Positions 52,792 to 62,000 of a DNA stretch of 62,000 nucleotides are shown here, one piece after another. Positions within the stretch are counted from its first letter, which is position 1; the number at the start of each line of letters is the position of its first letter. Source of the DNA: Bacillota bacterium (GTDB lineage Bacteria > Bacillota > Clostridia > Tissierellales > MES13); NCBI GenBank assembly GCA_009711785.1, contig VENA01000051.1, positions 1 to 62,000 on the forward strand, in the 5' to 3' direction. A program made the position numbers and the translations under genes. The notes under the pieces are model-generated. The model was not told the DNA's origin, searched no databases, and worked only from the letters and a program-made list of their open reading frames with translations.

Positions 52792-53618
52792 AGTAATACC
52801 ACCATTTCATCTATCGTTAAAATATCCTGGGGGATATCTATGCCCTCTTTTCTTAGTTCATAAGCTAACTCTGTTACTTGAGGTATATCTAAACCATATC
52901 CCTTCATTTTATCGACTTGACTAAATACTTCTTTAGGCTTACCTTCTAAAACAACTTGCCCCTGTTCCATAATTATAATTCTATCTGCATCCACAGCCTC
53001 ATCCATATAATGTGTTATATGAACTATTGTTTTATTTTCTTCTTTATTTAACTTTTTAATAGTATTCATAACTTCTTTTCTTCCAGAAGGGTCTAACATT
53101 GCTGTAGGTTCGTCAAATACAATACACTCTGGTCTCATTGCTAGTACTCCTGCAATTGCAATTCTTTGCTTTTGACCTCCAGATAGTAAATGTGGAGCAT
53201 GTCTTTTATAGTCTTTCATTTCTACTATATCTAAAGCTTCATTAACTCTCTTTCTAATTTCACTGGGCTTAATACCTTGGTTTTCTGGTCCAAAGGCAAC
53301 GTCTTCTTCAACAATTGTAGCTACAATTTGGTTATCTGGGTTTTGAAAAACCATACCTGCAGTCTGTCTTATATCCCATAGTTTTTCTTCGTTCTTAGTA
53401 TCCATCCCTTTTATCTTCACTTTTCCCTTAGTTGGTAATAATAAAGCGTTCATATGCTTAGCTAGGGTAGATTTACCTGAACCATTATGCCCTAAAACAA
53501 CTACAAACTCACCTTTGTTAACAGTGAGACTAACATTTTTTAAAGCTGCTATATTTTCATCTTCTTCATTTGTGTATTCAAAAGTAACATCTTTTATATC
53601 TATCATAGTGTCATCCAT
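52788..53618 (-). CDS. ecfA1: ECF transporter ATPase EcfA1
   Basis: 276 residues. Walker [18 protein letters not shown]-loop [20 protein letters not shown], signature [17 protein letters not shown], Walker [16 protein letters not shown], and the switch His in [22 protein letters not shown] is the EcfA1 form. First of the ecfA1-ecfA2-ecfT-truA run, separated from rplQ by a terminator and about 180 bases. Confidence 0.97.
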   Translation of the reverse strand: MDDTMIDIKDVTFEYTNEEDENIAALKNVSLTVNKGEFVVVLGHNGSGKSTLAKHMNALLLPTKGKVKIKGMDTKNEEKLWDIRQTAGMVFQNPDNQIVATIVEEDVAFGPENQGIKPSEIRKRVNEALDIVEMKDYKRHAPHLLSGGQKQRIAIAGVLAMRPECIVFDEPTAMLDPSGRKEVMNTIKKLNKEENKTIVHITHYMDEAVDADRIIIMEQGQVVLEGKPKEVFSQVDKMKGYGLDIPQVTELAYELRKEGIDIPQDILTIDEMVVLL

Positions 53619-53760
53619 AGTAATCCCTCTTTACCTTCATCTTTAAGAACTTAATTTTTACATTTCTTAACTAAGAACTTCACACTACTTCATTTTAGCA
53701 TAAGCCTTTAAGCAATTCAATAAAATGATACCTACTTAAATAATTAATTTGAAATTAAAT

Positions 53761-53799
53761 AAAAGGGATTAAGTTTTTTTATATAACTTAATCCCCTTA
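53761..53799 (-). terminator. Terminator of the spc-alpha operon after rplQ
   Basis: Stem GGGATTAAGTT/AACTTAATCCC with a long T-rich loop side. It lies directly after the rplQ stop and ends the large ribosomal operon. Confidence 0.82.
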
Positions 53800-53802
53800 G
53801 AT

Positions 53803-54144
53803 TTATACTAGTTCTATTATTGCCATTTCTGTCCCATCGCCTCTACGTGGTCCTAACTTTAATATTCTAGTATAACCACCGTTTCTATCTTCGTATTTAG
53901 GAGCTACTTCATCGAATAGCTTCTTAACTACTGTCTCATCATATATATATGACAGAGCTTGACGTCTTGAATGAAGATCACCTTTTTTACCAAGTGTAAT
54001 CATCTTTTCAGTCATTCTTTTTGTCTCTTTAGCTTTAGATAAAGATGTTTCAATCTTTCCTGTTTTAATTAAACTTGTAACTAATCCCCTTAACATTGCT
54101 TTTCTCTGGTTAGTAGTACGTCCAAGTTTTCTTAGCTTAGCCAT
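53803..54144 (-). CDS. rplQ: 50S ribosomal protein L17
   Basis: 113 residues. Marks: [58 protein letters not shown] and EMAIIELV. Last gene of the alpha operon. Confidence 0.98.
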   Translation of the reverse strand: MAKLRKLGRTTNQRKAMLRGLVTSLIKTGKIETSLSKAKETKRMTEKMITLGKKGDLHSRRQALSYIYDETVVKKLFDEVAPKYEDRNGGYTRILKLGPRRGDGTEMAIIELV

Positions 54145-54185
54145 ATTTCTCCCTCCTTTTCTCTTAGGATAGGTTATTACGAGGT

Positions 54186-55139
54186 TTATTCGTCACTTTG
54201 TTTTAAACCTAAGTCTAACTCATCAAGTTTATTTTGAACCTCTTCAAGTGATTTTTTACCTAAGTTTCTAACTTTCATCATATCCTCTTGCGTCTTATCA
54301 GTTAGTTCTTCAACTGTATTTATTCCAGCCCTCTTAAGACAGTTATATGATCTTACCGAAAGATCTAATTCTTCTATAGTCATTTCTAGGACTTTTTCTT
54401 TTTTATCTTCTTCTTTTTCTACCATTATTTCTACATCATTTACATGCTCTGTAAGAGTTATGAATAAGTTAAGATGTTCATTTAGAATCTTTGAACCTAA
54501 GGAAGTAGCTTCATCAGGCTTTATTGTTCCATCTGTCCAAACTTCTAAAATTAATCTATCAAAATTGGCTACTTGGCCAACCCTAGTATCTTCTATTTTA
54601 AAATTTGCTTTCTTAACTGGTGTAAATATTGAATCTATAGGTAAAGTTCCTATAGCCTGATCTTCATCTTTATTCTCTTCAGCAGGTACATAACCTCTAC
54701 CCTTTACTAACTCTAGCTCCATGTATATTTCACCATCGTCTTCTAGAGTTGCTATGTGTAGATCTTTGTTTAGTATTTCAACATCTGCTCCTGCTTGAAT
54801 ATCAGCGGCAGTCACTTTTCCTGGTCCCTTTGCATCTATAATCATAGTTACAGGTTCTTCAGTGTGCATTATAGCTGATAATTCTTTTATATTTAGTATT
54901 ATCTCTGTAACATCTTCTAATACTCCAGGTACTGTTGAAAACTCATGTAATACACCCTGAATTTTAATAGATTTAACTGCAGCACCTGGTAAAGATGAAA
55001 GTAAAATTCTTCTAAGGGAATTACCTAAAGTTGTACCGAAACCCCTCTCTAGTGGTTCTAATACAAACTTTCCATAGGTATTATCTTCATTAATATCAAC
55101 CAATTCAATTTTAGGCTTTTCTATCTCTATCATTTTCAT
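54186..55139 (-). CDS. rpoA: RNA polymerase alpha subunit
   Basis: 317 residues. N-terminal assembly domain ([33 protein letters not shown]) and C-terminal DNA-contact domain ([32 protein letters not shown]), joined by a charged linker near 235-250. Two ATGs, at 55139 and 55133, both fit GGGAGGG; the second matches the MIEIEKP start known in Bacillus. Confidence 0.98.
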   Translation of the reverse strand: MKMIEIEKPKIELVDINEDNTYGKFVLEPLERGFGTTLGNSLRRILLSSLPGAAVKSIKIQGVLHEFSTVPGVLEDVTEIILNIKELSAIMHTEEPVTMIIDAKGPGKVTAADIQAGADVEILNKDLHIATLEDDGEIYMELELVKGRGYVPAEENKDEDQAIGTLPIDSIFTPVKKANFKIEDTRVGQVANFDRLILEVWTDGTIKPDEATSLGSKILNEHLNLFITLTEHVNDVEIMVEKEEDKKEKVLEMTIEELDLSVRSYNCLKRAGINTVEELTDKTQEDMMKVRNLGKKSLEEVQNKLDELDLGLKQSDE

Positions 55140-55198
55140 TAAACCCTCCCTATACTATTTATTACCTTTTCTGAGGGCAACTGATTCTAAAATTTACC

Positions 55199-55822
55199 TT
55201 ACTTAGAATACCACTCAACGATTAAGTGTTCTTCAATTGGTAATTCTATATCTTCTCTAGAAGGTTCTGCTATAACTTTTCCATTTAAGTTATCCGCATC
55301 AACTTGTAACCACTGTGGTATATTGCCCTGATGAGCTTCCACTAATTCTTTAAACTTAGGTGACTTTTTACTCTTATCCCTAACTTCTATTACATCTCCA
55401 ACAGATAATTCATATGAAGGTATATCAACCTTTTTACCATTTACTAAGAAATGACCATGATTCACAAGTTGTCTAGCTTCTGGTCTAGATGACCCTAAAC
55501 CTAGTCTATATATAGCATTATCTAATCTTAATTCAAATAACTTTAATAGATCTTCACCTGTGATTCCTTCCATACTATCTGCTCTTGCAAAATACTTTCT
55601 AATTGCCTTTTCTGTAATACCATAGTATCTACGTACCTTTTGCTTCTCTCTTAACTGTTGTCCATAGTTAGAAAGTTTCTTTCTTCCTTGTCCATGCTCA
55701 CCTGGAGCATAGTTTCTTTTAGTAACTGGACACTTGTCTGTATAACATTTGTCTCCTTTTAAATATAACTTTAAACCTTCTCTACGACATTGTCTACAAA
55801 CTGATCCTGTATGTCTAGACAT
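55199..55822 (-). CDS. rpsD: 30S ribosomal protein S4
   Basis: 207 residues. The N-terminus has a zinc-type motif with four Cys ([10 protein letters not shown], then KCYTDKC), the zinc-binding form of S4. Marks: [20 protein letters not shown] and the S4 RNA-binding domain ([37 protein letters not shown]). In the alpha operon S4 is the known translational regulator in several bacteria. Confidence 0.98.
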   Translation of the reverse strand: MSRHTGSVCRQCRREGLKLYLKGDKCYTDKCPVTKRNYAPGEHGQGRKKLSNYGQQLREKQKVRRYYGITEKAIRKYFARADSMEGITGEDLLKLFELRLDNAIYRLGLGSSRPEARQLVNHGHFLVNGKKVDIPSYELSVGDVIEVRDKSKKSPKFKELVEAHQGNIPQWLQVDADNLNGKVIAEPSREDIELPIEEHLIVEWYSK

Positions 55823-55850
55823 TCTTAAGCACCTCCTGTATCTTTATTTA

Positions 55851-56252
55851 TTATACTCTTCTACGTTTAGGCGGTCTACAACCATTGTGTGGTATTGGAG
55901 TAACATCTTTAATCAATGTAACTTCAAGACCAGCAGCTTGTAATGATCTTATTGCCGCTTCTCTACCTGAACCTGGACCATTTACATATACTTCTACTGA
56001 TTTTAAACCATGTTCCATTGCTGCATTAGCTGCTGTTTCTGCTGCCATCTGTGCTGCAAATGGAGTTGATTTTCTAGATCCTCTAAAACCAAGCTGTCCT
56101 GCACTAGCCCAAGAAATAGCATTTCCCTTAGTGTCAGTTAAAGTTATTAACGTATTGTTAAAAGTTGATTTTATATGTGCCTGGCCTCTTTCTATATTCT
56201 TACGTACTTTTTTTCTTCTAGCACGAACTTTTCTGTTTCCTTTTTTAGCCAA
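55851..56252 (-). CDS. rpsK: 30S ribosomal protein S11
   Basis: 133 residues from TTG after AGGAGGGAC. Marks: [74 protein letters not shown]. Confidence 0.98.
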   Translation of the reverse strand: MAKKGNRKVRARRKKVRKNIERGQAHIKSTFNNTLITLTDTKGNAISWASAGQLGFRGSRKSTPFAAQMAAETAANAAMEHGLKSVEVYVNGPGSGREAAIRSLQAAGLEVTLIKDVTPIPHNGCRPPKRRRV

Positions 56253-56269
56253 TTAAAGTCCCTCCTTTA

Positions 56270-56641
56270 CTATTTCTTTCTCTTCTTACTTGCTAACTTT
56301 TTAGGACCTTTTCTAGTTCTTGCGTTATTCTTTGTTGATTGTCCTCTAACGGGTAGTCCTTTTCTGTGTCTCATACCTCTATATGAACCTATTTCTTTTA
56401 ATCTTTTAATGTTCATTGCAGTTTCTCTTCTAAGGTCACCTTCAACAAGATATTCTTCATCTATAACACTTCTTAGTTTTGTAACCTCAGCTTCAGTTAA
56501 ATCCTTTATTCTTGTCTCTGGATTTAATCCTGCAGTTTCTATTATTTCATTTGCTCTTGATCTACCTATACCAAATATATAAGTTAGTCCAATCTCAACT
56601 CTTTTATCTCTTGGTAAGTCAATACCTGCAATTCTGGCCAT
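56270..56641 (-). CDS. rpsM: 30S ribosomal protein S13
   Basis: 123 residues. Marks: [54 protein letters not shown] and a Lys/Arg-rich tail. Confidence 0.98.
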   Translation of the reverse strand: MARIAGIDLPRDKRVEIGLTYIFGIGRSRANEIIETAGLNPETRIKDLTEAEVTKLRSVIDEEYLVEGDLRRETAMNIKRLKEIGSYRGMRHRKGLPVRGQSTKNNARTRKGPKKLASKKRKK

Positions 56642-56768
56642 TAGATATTACACCTCCTGTGCATATAATTCTTTGTCTTAAAAACTTGCTAATTTTTATA
56701 AGCCGCCGCGATAATTTTCTTGCCAAATTCTTATTATACTATAAAGTTTTATTTAAAACTAGGGTAAT

Positions 56769-56882
56769 TTAACCTTGTTTTTGTTTATGTTTAGGATTTT
56801 CACAAATTACCATTACTTTACCTTTTCTCTTGATAATTTTACATTTTTCACACATTTTTTTTACTGATGGTCTTACCTTCAC
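56769..56882 (-). CDS. rpmJ: 50S ribosomal protein L36
   Basis: 37 residues from GTG after AAGGAGGGGA. Reads [20 protein letters not shown], then [12 protein letters not shown]. The Cys/Cys/Cys/His zinc-binding set of the C+ form is intact, which separates it from zinc-free paralogues. Sits between infA and rpsM as usual. Confidence 0.97.
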   Translation of the reverse strand: MKVRPSVKKMCEKCKIIKRKGKVMVICENPKHKQKQG

Positions 56883-56898
56883 TGTAATCCCCTCCTTG

Positions 56899-57117
56899 CT
56901 ACTTCTTACGCCATGTAATTCTACCTCTGGATAAGTCGTAGGGTGATAGCTCTACAGTAACCTTATCTCCAGGAAGAATTCTTATAAAATTCATTCTTAG
57001 TTTTCCTGATATATGTGCTAATATTTCATGACCGTTTTCAAGTTCAACTTTGAACATCGCATTAGGTAAAGCTTCTAAAACTGTACCTTCAACTTCAATA
57101 ACATCTTTTTTGGACAT
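56899..57117 (-). CDS. infA: Translation initiation factor IF-1
   Basis: 72 residues, one S1-like OB fold: [60 protein letters not shown] and RITWRKK. Confidence 0.98.
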   Translation of the reverse strand: MSKKDVIEVEGTVLEALPNAMFKVELENGHEILAHISGKLRMNFIRILPGDKVTVELSPYDLSRGRITWRKK

Positions 57118-57145
57118 TAGGTTTACAAACCTCCGTTCCTTATTA

Positions 57146-57427
57146 TTATATTTCCTTTTTATAAGGAGCTAATAACTTTCTGACATAAGCATTATTAAAT
57201 TTTTCACTGCCTTCTATTCTATCTTTTATTTCTTTAATAACTTTTTTATAAATAACTAAGTGTTTTATTTTCTTTTTTTTCTTATTATCCAGCTTTCGAT
57301 AGTCACCGTCTGCAATCATAACAAATTTATCATCTATTATATCCATTACAATAAAAATTCTTCCTCTATCTCTACCTGCTTTACTTTTTACTATCTGACC
57401 TACTGTAATTTCTGTTGTATCTTCCAT
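57146..57427 (-). CDS. KOW-domain RNA-binding protein (L14e/COG2163-like)
   Basis: 93 residues. An N-terminal KOW motif ([20 protein letters not shown]) is followed by a second beta unit ([20 protein letters not shown]) and a basic helix. A small gene of this type is regularly found between map and infA in clostridia and bacilli. It is presumed to bind ribosomal RNA; the precise role is unknown. Confidence 0.85.
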   Translation of the reverse strand: MEDTTEITVGQIVKSKAGRDRGRIFIVMDIIDDKFVMIADGDYRKLDNKKKKKIKHLVIYKKVIKEIKDRIEGSEKFNNAYVRKLLAPYKKEI

Positions 57428-57438
57428 GGATATCCTCC

Positions 57439-58185
57439 TTAAATCTGTGACAATATCTCGGGTTCATCACTGGTAATAGCAATAGTATTTTCATAATGAG
57501 CTGAAAGACTATTATCTGTTGTAACAACTGTCCAATTGTCTTTTAAAACCCTTACATGGAACTTTCCTGCATTAACCATAGGTTCTATTGCTAGAACCAT
57601 ACCTTTTCTTAATCTCGGACCTTTACCTGGTGGTCCAAAGTTTGGTATTTGCGGGTCTTCATGCATTTGTTGACCTATACCATGACCAACATAATCCCTT
57701 ACAATTGAAAAACCATTCTCTTCAACATACTTTTGAATAGCATGGGATATATCTGAAAGTCTATATCCTTCCTTTGCAAAGTTAATACCTTCATAGAAGC
57801 ACTCTTTGGTTACTTTTATAAGTCTATTAGCTTTATCCGATACATTTCCTACTGGAAGAGTCCTCGCTGCATCTCCATAATATCCGTCAACAATTGTTCC
57901 AATGTCTATACTAATAATATCGCCATCTTTCAGTTTTTTAAACCCAGGTATTCCATGGACTACCTCTTCGTTTATAGAAGTGCATATACTTTTGGGAAAT
58001 CCATGATAACCTTTGAAAGCTGGTTTAGCACCATGCTTAATTATAAAATTTTCAGCAGCATCGTCTAATTCTTTAGTAGTTACTCCGGGCTTTATTAATC
58101 TTTTTAAATACTCATGAGTTTCTGCCACTAACTTGTTAGCTTTTCTCATTTTTTCTATTTCCCGTTTACTCTTAAGAATTATCAT
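57439..58185 (-). CDS. map: Methionine aminopeptidase type I
   Basis: 248 residues. Metal ligands visible: [20 protein letters not shown] (two Asp), [13 protein letters not shown] (His), LAIEPMV (Glu), and [10 protein letters not shown] (Glu). Removes the first Met from nascent proteins. Starts one base inside the adk stop. Confidence 0.97.
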   Translation of the reverse strand: MIILKSKREIEKMRKANKLVAETHEYLKRLIKPGVTTKELDDAAENFIIKHGAKPAFKGYHGFPKSICTSINEEVVHGIPGFKKLKDGDIISIDIGTIVDGYYGDAARTLPVGNVSDKANRLIKVTKECFYEGINFAKEGYRLSDISHAIQKYVEENGFSIVRDYVGHGIGQQMHEDPQIPNFGPPGKGPRLRKGMVLAIEPMVNAGKFHVRVLKDNWTVVTTDNSLSAHYENTIAITSDEPEILSQI

Positions 58186-58835
58186 TACTTTTCGCTCCCT
58201 AGGGCTTTTACAATATCCTCAAATACATCATCGATACTTTGTTCACCATCAATATTAGTTAAAATATTTTTCTTAGTATAATAATCTATTAATGGACTTG
58301 TTTGATTAAAGTATACTTCAATCCTTTTAGTTACTGTATCAACTGTATCATCTTTTCTTTGATATAGTTCTCCGCCACATTTGTCACAAATACCATCAGC
58401 TTTTGGTGGATTGTATTTTATATGATAGGTTGCACCACAATCTTTACAAATTCTTCTTCCTGTAATTCTTTCAACTAATTCTTCTTTTTCTACTTGTATA
58501 TTTAATGCTCTATCTAGTTTGCAGTCTAAGTTTTTTAATTCATTGTCAAGAGCATCTGCTTGAGCTACAGTTCTTGGAAAACCGTCTAGTAAAAATCCTT
58601 CTTTACAGTCATCCTCTGTTAATCTGTCCTTAACAATAGCAACAACCAAATCATCAGGTACTAATAAACCCTTATCCATATAATCCTTTGCTTTATTACC
58701 TAATTCAGTACCTTCTTTAATGTTCTTTCTAAATATATCCCCAGTTGATATGTGGGGTATACTATATTTTTCAACTATACCTGAAGCTTGGGTTCCTTTC
58801 CCAGCTCCAGGTGGTCCTAAAAGAATTAACCTCAA
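58185..58835 (-). CDS. adk: Adenylate kinase with zinc-binding lid
   Basis: 216 residues from TTG at 58835 ([16 protein letters not shown]). AAGGAG lies nine bases before it, while an ATG at 58844 directly abuts the site. P-loop [13 protein letters not shown]-binding region [22 protein letters not shown], and a lid with four Cys ([24 protein letters not shown]) that binds zinc in Gram-positive enzymes. Equilibrates AMP, ADP and ATP. Confidence 0.97.
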   Translation of the reverse strand: MRLILLGPPGAGKGTQASGIVEKYSIPHISTGDIFRKNIKEGTELGNKAKDYMDKGLLVPDDLVVAIVKDRLTEDDCKEGFLLDGFPRTVAQADALDNELKNLDCKLDRALNIQVEKEELVERITGRRICKDCGATYHIKYNPPKADGICDKCGGELYQRKDDTVDTVTKRIEVYFNQTSPLIDYYTKKNILTNIDGEQSIDDVFEDIVKALGSEK

Positions 58836-58867
58836 ATCTATCATCTCCTTGGGGAGTTTATTACGAT

Positions 58868-60145
58868 CTATCTTAAGAATCCTTTATAGTGTCTCATTAA
58901 CATTTGTTGTTCCATTTGTTTAACTGTTTCTAAAGCAACACCTACAACGATTAGTAATGCTGTACCTCCAAAACCAACCTTTAAAGCTGTAAAGTTCATA
59001 ACTATAGGTAAAGTTGCTATGAAAGCTAAGGCTAATGATCCAACTAAAGTTATTCTTGATATTACTCTATTTAGATATTCTGACGTTGGTTTTCCAGGTC
59101 TAATTCCAGGAATGAAACCACCGTGTTGTTTTAAGTTGTTAGCATACTCTACTGGATTAAACTGTATTGCTGTGTAGAAGTATGTGAAGAAAATTATAAG
59201 TAAAGCATTTATGCTTCCGTATATAATTACTCCTGCTGCTGTACCTCTAGGTGAAAACCACTTGTATATAAACTCTTTGTATGCTCCACTAAAAAAGAAT
59301 GTTAGTGTTTGTGGAAATGCTAATAATGATGATGCAAATATTACTGGGATAACTCCTGCCATTAGAACTTTAATTGGTATATGTGTACTTTGTCCACCAT
59401 ACATTTTTCTTCCTACAACTCTTTTTGCATACTGAACAGGTATCTTTCTTTGTCCTTCTTGTATAGCCACTATACCTGCTATAATAATTACTGCCATAAT
59501 TAAAAATCCAATTATATGGAATAAATTTATAGTTCCAGCTTTGAAATAAAGGTTAGATACACTGTAAATACCTGCTGGTATTCTAGATACAATACCTGTA
59601 AATATTATAAGTGATATACCATTTCCTATTCCATTCTCAGTTATTTGTTCTCCTAACCACATTAGAAATGCAGTGCCTGCAGTTAGAGTTATAACAACTA
59701 CTGAAATTGATAAGAAACTAGTATCAATTAACGCCTGTCTAAACAGTCCTACACTTATTCCAATCGCTTGAATTAAAGCAAATATAACTGTACCATATCT
59801 TGTATACTGCGCTATTTTCTTTCTACCTTCTTCTCCTTCTTTAGCTAACCTCTCTAAAGCTGGTATAGCTATTGTTAGAAGTTGTATAATAATAGACGCT
59901 GTAATATATGGATAGATATTTAAGGCAAAGATGGTCATTCTCTTAAAAGCTCCCCCTGACATTAAGTTAAATAGTTCTAAGATTCCACCTGTTTGCCCTT
60001 CAAACATCTGTGATATTATACTTTTATCTATTCCCGGTACTGGTATGTTAGCTCCTAATCTAAATACCACTAACATCATCAAAGTAAATAACATTTTCTT
60101 TCTTAAATCTGGTATCTTCCACGCATTTCTTAGAGTTGATAACAC
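58868..60145 (-). CDS. secY: Protein translocase subunit SecY
   Basis: 425 residues from GTG, ten membrane helices. Marks: [20 protein letters not shown] in helix 1, plug region [30 protein letters not shown] in helix 2, GMRPGK-like [18 protein letters not shown] in loop 4-5. It forms the membrane protein-conducting channel with SecE and SecG. Confidence 0.98.
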   Translation of the reverse strand: MLSTLRNAWKIPDLRKKMLFTLMMLVVFRLGANIPVPGIDKSIISQMFEGQTGGILELFNLMSGGAFKRMTIFALNIYPYITASIIIQLLTIAIPALERLAKEGEEGRKKIAQYTRYGTVIFALIQAIGISVGLFRQALIDTSFLSISVVVITLTAGTAFLMWLGEQITENGIGNGISLIIFTGIVSRIPAGIYSVSNLYFKAGTINLFHIIGFLIMAVIIIAGIVAIQEGQRKIPVQYAKRVVGRKMYGGQSTHIPIKVLMAGVIPVIFASSLLAFPQTLTFFFSGAYKEFIYKWFSPRGTAAGVIIYGSINALLIIFFTYFYTAIQFNPVEYANNLKQHGGFIPGIRPGKPTSEYLNRVISRITLVGSLALAFIATLPIVMNFTALKVGFGGTALLIVVGVALETVKQMEQQMLMRHYKGFLR

Positions 60146-60146
60146 T

Positions 60147-60587
60147 TTAGATCACCTCTACCTTTCCCCCATTTGCCTCAATCTTTTCAGTAGCTGATTT
60201 ACTGAAATTATGGGCTTTTACAGTTAATTTTTTGTTTAACTCCCCTTTGCCTAATACTTTAACTCCATCAAACTGTTTCTTGATAAGTCTATTATCTTTT
60301 AGTAATTCTGGAGTTATTTCAGTACCATCATCAAATCTATTTAAATCTTCTACATTAACAGTTTCAATTTTCTTAGCAAAAACATTTGTAAAACCTTTTT
60401 TCGGTAATCTTCTGTATAAAGGCATTTGACCTCCTTCAAAACCAGGTCTAGTTCTTCCTCCTGAACGTTTGTTTTGTCCAGCTTCACCTCTACCAGCTGT
60501 TTTACCTTGCCCAGTAGCAGTACCTCTTCCTAATCTTTTACGATTCTTCTTGCTACCTTTACTAGGTTTCAATTCATGTAGTTTCAT
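60147..60587 (-). CDS. rplO: 50S ribosomal protein L15
   Basis: 146 residues. Marks: [80 protein letters not shown]. One base separates its stop from the secY start. Confidence 0.98.
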   Translation of the reverse strand: MKLHELKPSKGSKKNRKRLGRGTATGQGKTAGRGEAGQNKRSGGRTRPGFEGGQMPLYRRLPKKGFTNVFAKKIETVNVEDLNRFDDGTEITPELLKDNRLIKKQFDGVKVLGKGELNKKLTVKAHNFSKSATEKIEANGGKVEVI

Positions 60588-60616
60588 AGTCGCACCTCCT
60601 TATCCTTATGCTTCTA

Positions 60617-60793
60617 TTATTCAACTATTTCTACTAGATGATTAACTTTTTCAATCATTCCTCTAATTTGAGGTGTATCTTGCTTTTCAACAATCTGACC
60701 TACTTTTTTAAGTCCTAAAGCTTCTATAGTTCTTTTTTGCTTTTTAATTTTACCAATGTTACTTCTATTTAGCTTTATTTTAATTTTAGCCAA
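60617..60793 (-). CDS. rpmD: 50S ribosomal protein L30
   Basis: 58 residues from TTG with GGGGGCG eight bases before. Reads [40 protein letters not shown] and [15 protein letters not shown]. Standard position between rpsE and rplO. Confidence 0.97.
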   Translation of the reverse strand: MAKIKIKLNRSNIGKIKKQKRTIEALGLKKVGQIVEKQDTPQIRGMIEKVNHLVEIVE

Positions 60794-60805
60794 GGTATTC
60801 GCCCC

Positions 60806-61312
60806 CTAACCTAATAACTCTTCTACGGTTTTGCCTCTTAGTTTGGCAACTTCTTCTGCTTTTTTTAAATTAGCCAAACCATTAATTACAGCATTCACCA
60901 TATTTCTTGGATTATTTGAACCTAAAGATTTTGTTCTTATATCTCTTACACCTGCATGCTCTAATACGTCACGTACTGGTCCACCTGCTATAACTCCTGT
61001 ACCTTCTGGTGCTGGCATTAATAGTACTCTTCCTGCCCCGAATTGACCTATTATTTCATGAGGAATTGTTGTCTCAACTATAGGCACTTTAACTAAGTGC
61101 TTTTTAGCATCTTGAATAGCTTTTTTAATAGCAGCAGGGATTTCAATTGCCTTAGCCATGCCTACTCCTACATGACCATTTTCGTCTCCAACTACAACTA
61201 AAGCGCTAAATCTAAAGTTTCTACCACCTTTAACAACTTTAGTTACTCTATTTATATTAACAACTTTTTCTTGTAAATCTAATTCACTTGCATCTATGCG
61301 TCCTCGTTGCAT
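60806..61312 (-). CDS. rpsE: 30S ribosomal protein S5
   Basis: 168 residues. Marks: [49 protein letters not shown]-like segment [37 protein letters not shown] and [20 protein letters not shown]. Confidence 0.98.
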   Translation of the reverse strand: MQRGRIDASELDLQEKVVNINRVTKVVKGGRNFRFSALVVVGDENGHVGVGMAKAIEIPAAIKKAIQDAKKHLVKVPIVETTIPHEIIGQFGAGRVLLMPAPEGTGVIAGGPVRDVLEHAGVRDIRTKSLGSNNPRNMVNAVINGLANLKKAEEVAKLRGKTVEELLG

Positions 61313-61329
61313 TAATTTCCCTCCTTCTT

Positions 61330-61698
61330 CTAAAATTTCAGTCCTGCTTCTCTTGCACCTTCTGCAAGTTCTTTAACTCTACCGTGATAGATATATCCGC
61401 CTCTATCGAAAATTACTGTTTCAATTCCTTTTTCTTTAGCTAATTCTGCTACTTTTTTACCTACTTCTCTTGCTGCTTCTTTATTACCTGTGCTCTCTAG
61501 GTTTTTTTGTAGCTCTTTATCTAAAGTAGATGCGGAAATTATAGTTTTTCCTGCCATATCATCTATGATTTGTGCATACATATGTTTAGCACTTTTATAA
61601 ACATTTAATCTTGGTCTATCAGGAGTTCCTTGCACTTTATTTCTCATTCTTAAGTGTCTTTTCTTTCTTCTTTCATTTTTTCTCACTTTATTAAGCAC
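61330..61698 (-). CDS. rplR: 50S ribosomal protein L18
   Basis: 122 residues from GTG. Marks: [57 protein letters not shown] and AREAGLKF. Binds 5S rRNA. Confidence 0.98.
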   Translation of the reverse strand: MLNKVRKNERRKKRHLRMRNKVQGTPDRPRLNVYKSAKHMYAQIIDDMAGKTIISASTLDKELQKNLESTGNKEAAREVGKKVAELAKEKGIETVIFDRGGYIYHGRVKELAEGAREAGLKF

Positions 61699-61732
61699 CT
61701 ATACTCACTCCTTTCTTGCTTATAGGTTACTA

Positions 61733-62000
61733 CTACTTAGCAGTTTTTCCTTCTTTACGTCTTACTCTTTCATCTACATATCTTATACCTTTACCTTTGT
61801 ACGGTTCAGGACTTCTAAGATCTCTAATAACTGCTGCATAGTTACCAACCTTTTGCTTATCTATTCCATTAATTATGATTTGTGTATTTGAAGGAACTTC
61901 TGTTTCAATACCTTCTGGGTCTTCCATTTCCACAGGGTGGGAATATCCTAAGTTTAATGCAAGAGTCTTCCCTTTCTTCTGTGCACGGTACCCTACACCT
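61733..62000 (-). CDS. rplF: 50S ribosomal protein L6 (5' part beyond window edge)
   Basis: The last 89 or so residues are present; the start lies to the right of base 62000. Marks: [20 protein letters not shown], then [20 protein letters not shown] and [20 protein letters not shown], with the usual GKTAK end. The first half of the protein is outside the window. Confidence 0.96.
   Translation of the reverse strand, partial: GVGYRAQKKGKTLALNLGYSHPVEMEDPEGIETEVPSNTQIIINGIDKQKVGNYAAVIRDLRSPEPYKGKGIRYVDERVRRKEGKTAK

Noticed and set aside
1..62000. CRISPR arrays, insertion sequences, prophage, tRNA or rRNA genes
   Set aside because: I saw no regularly spaced repeats, transposase or phage motifs, and no cloverleaf or rRNA sequence on either strand.

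Overview
This window comes from a low-GC, spore-forming member of the Firmicutes, class Clostridia (or the related Tissierellia). The sequence is strongly A+T-rich. Gene starts carry strong G-rich Shine-Dalgarno sites, and GTG and TTG starts are frequent. The ribosomal gene order is the Firmicute spc-alpha order followed by ecfA1-ecfA2-ecfT-truA-rplM-rpsI. CwlD, an orphan soluble PAS kinase and a sodium-pumping decarboxylase point to an anaerobic, amino-acid-fermenting spore former. I see no rRNA, tRNA, CRISPR array, transposase or phage module. The content is chromosomal.

Region by region. 1-5.5 kb: a partial lipoprotein deacetylase, a zinc-ribbon protein, an MscS channel, and an oligopeptide-type ABC importer (binding protein plus two permeases, no ATPase genes) behind an attenuator-like leader. 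5.6-11.5 kb: a catabolic operon reading left, with aspartate aminotransferase, the four subunits of a Na+-translocating oxaloacetate-type decarboxylase and glutamate dehydrogenase; a divergent Lrp/AsnC gene sits at its head. 12.2-18.3 kb: a dipeptide epimerase; a soluble PAS histidine kinase followed by a TPR protein and an overlapping 42-codon secreted-peptide gene that together look like a Rap/Phr-type signalling cassette; an orphan ArsR; and a 101-codon gene with one in-frame TGA that looks like a selenoprotein. 18.4-26 kb: a diguanylate cyclase, a SHOCT/response-regulator/kinase operon whose sensor loop is rich in Met and His, a DUF166-like protein, proBA, and folT behind a tetrahydrofolate riboswitch. 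26-30.6 kb: a glycolipid/envelope cluster (flippase-like protein, YkoP-like protein, deacetylase, two MGDG-synthase-type glycosyltransferases). 30.9-45 kb: DegV, an SLH-anchored surface protein, carbonic anhydrase, an orphan response regulator, a TauE permease, ApbE, MscS, signal peptidase I, dipeptidase, a possibly split membrane deacetylase, an NhaD/ArsB-type permease and cardiolipin synthase. 45-49.3 kb: an amidase-domain protein and CwlD separated by a cluster of DnaA boxes, RNase HI, and a lipoprotein metallopeptidase. 49.4-62 kb: ribosomal, transcription and secretion genes, entered by a partial rplF at the right edge.

Three links between genes stand out. The folate S-component FolT near 25.5 kb probably docks on the EcfA1-EcfA2-EcfT module near 52 kb. 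The aspartate aminotransferase, decarboxylase and glutamate dehydrogenase form one route from aspartate to pyruvate that conserves energy as a sodium gradient. The kinase-TPR-peptide operon could tie cell density to a phosphorylation pathway, possibly Spo0A.

The least ordinary observations are the hidden Phr-like peptide gene, the TGA-containing small gene, the two-state leader in front of the ATPase-less importer, the DnaA-box cluster, a cardiolipin synthase whose frame begins at ATA/ATT, and a one-base frame break between a membrane coiled coil and a deacetylase. All assignments are by eye. No database or structure search was run.
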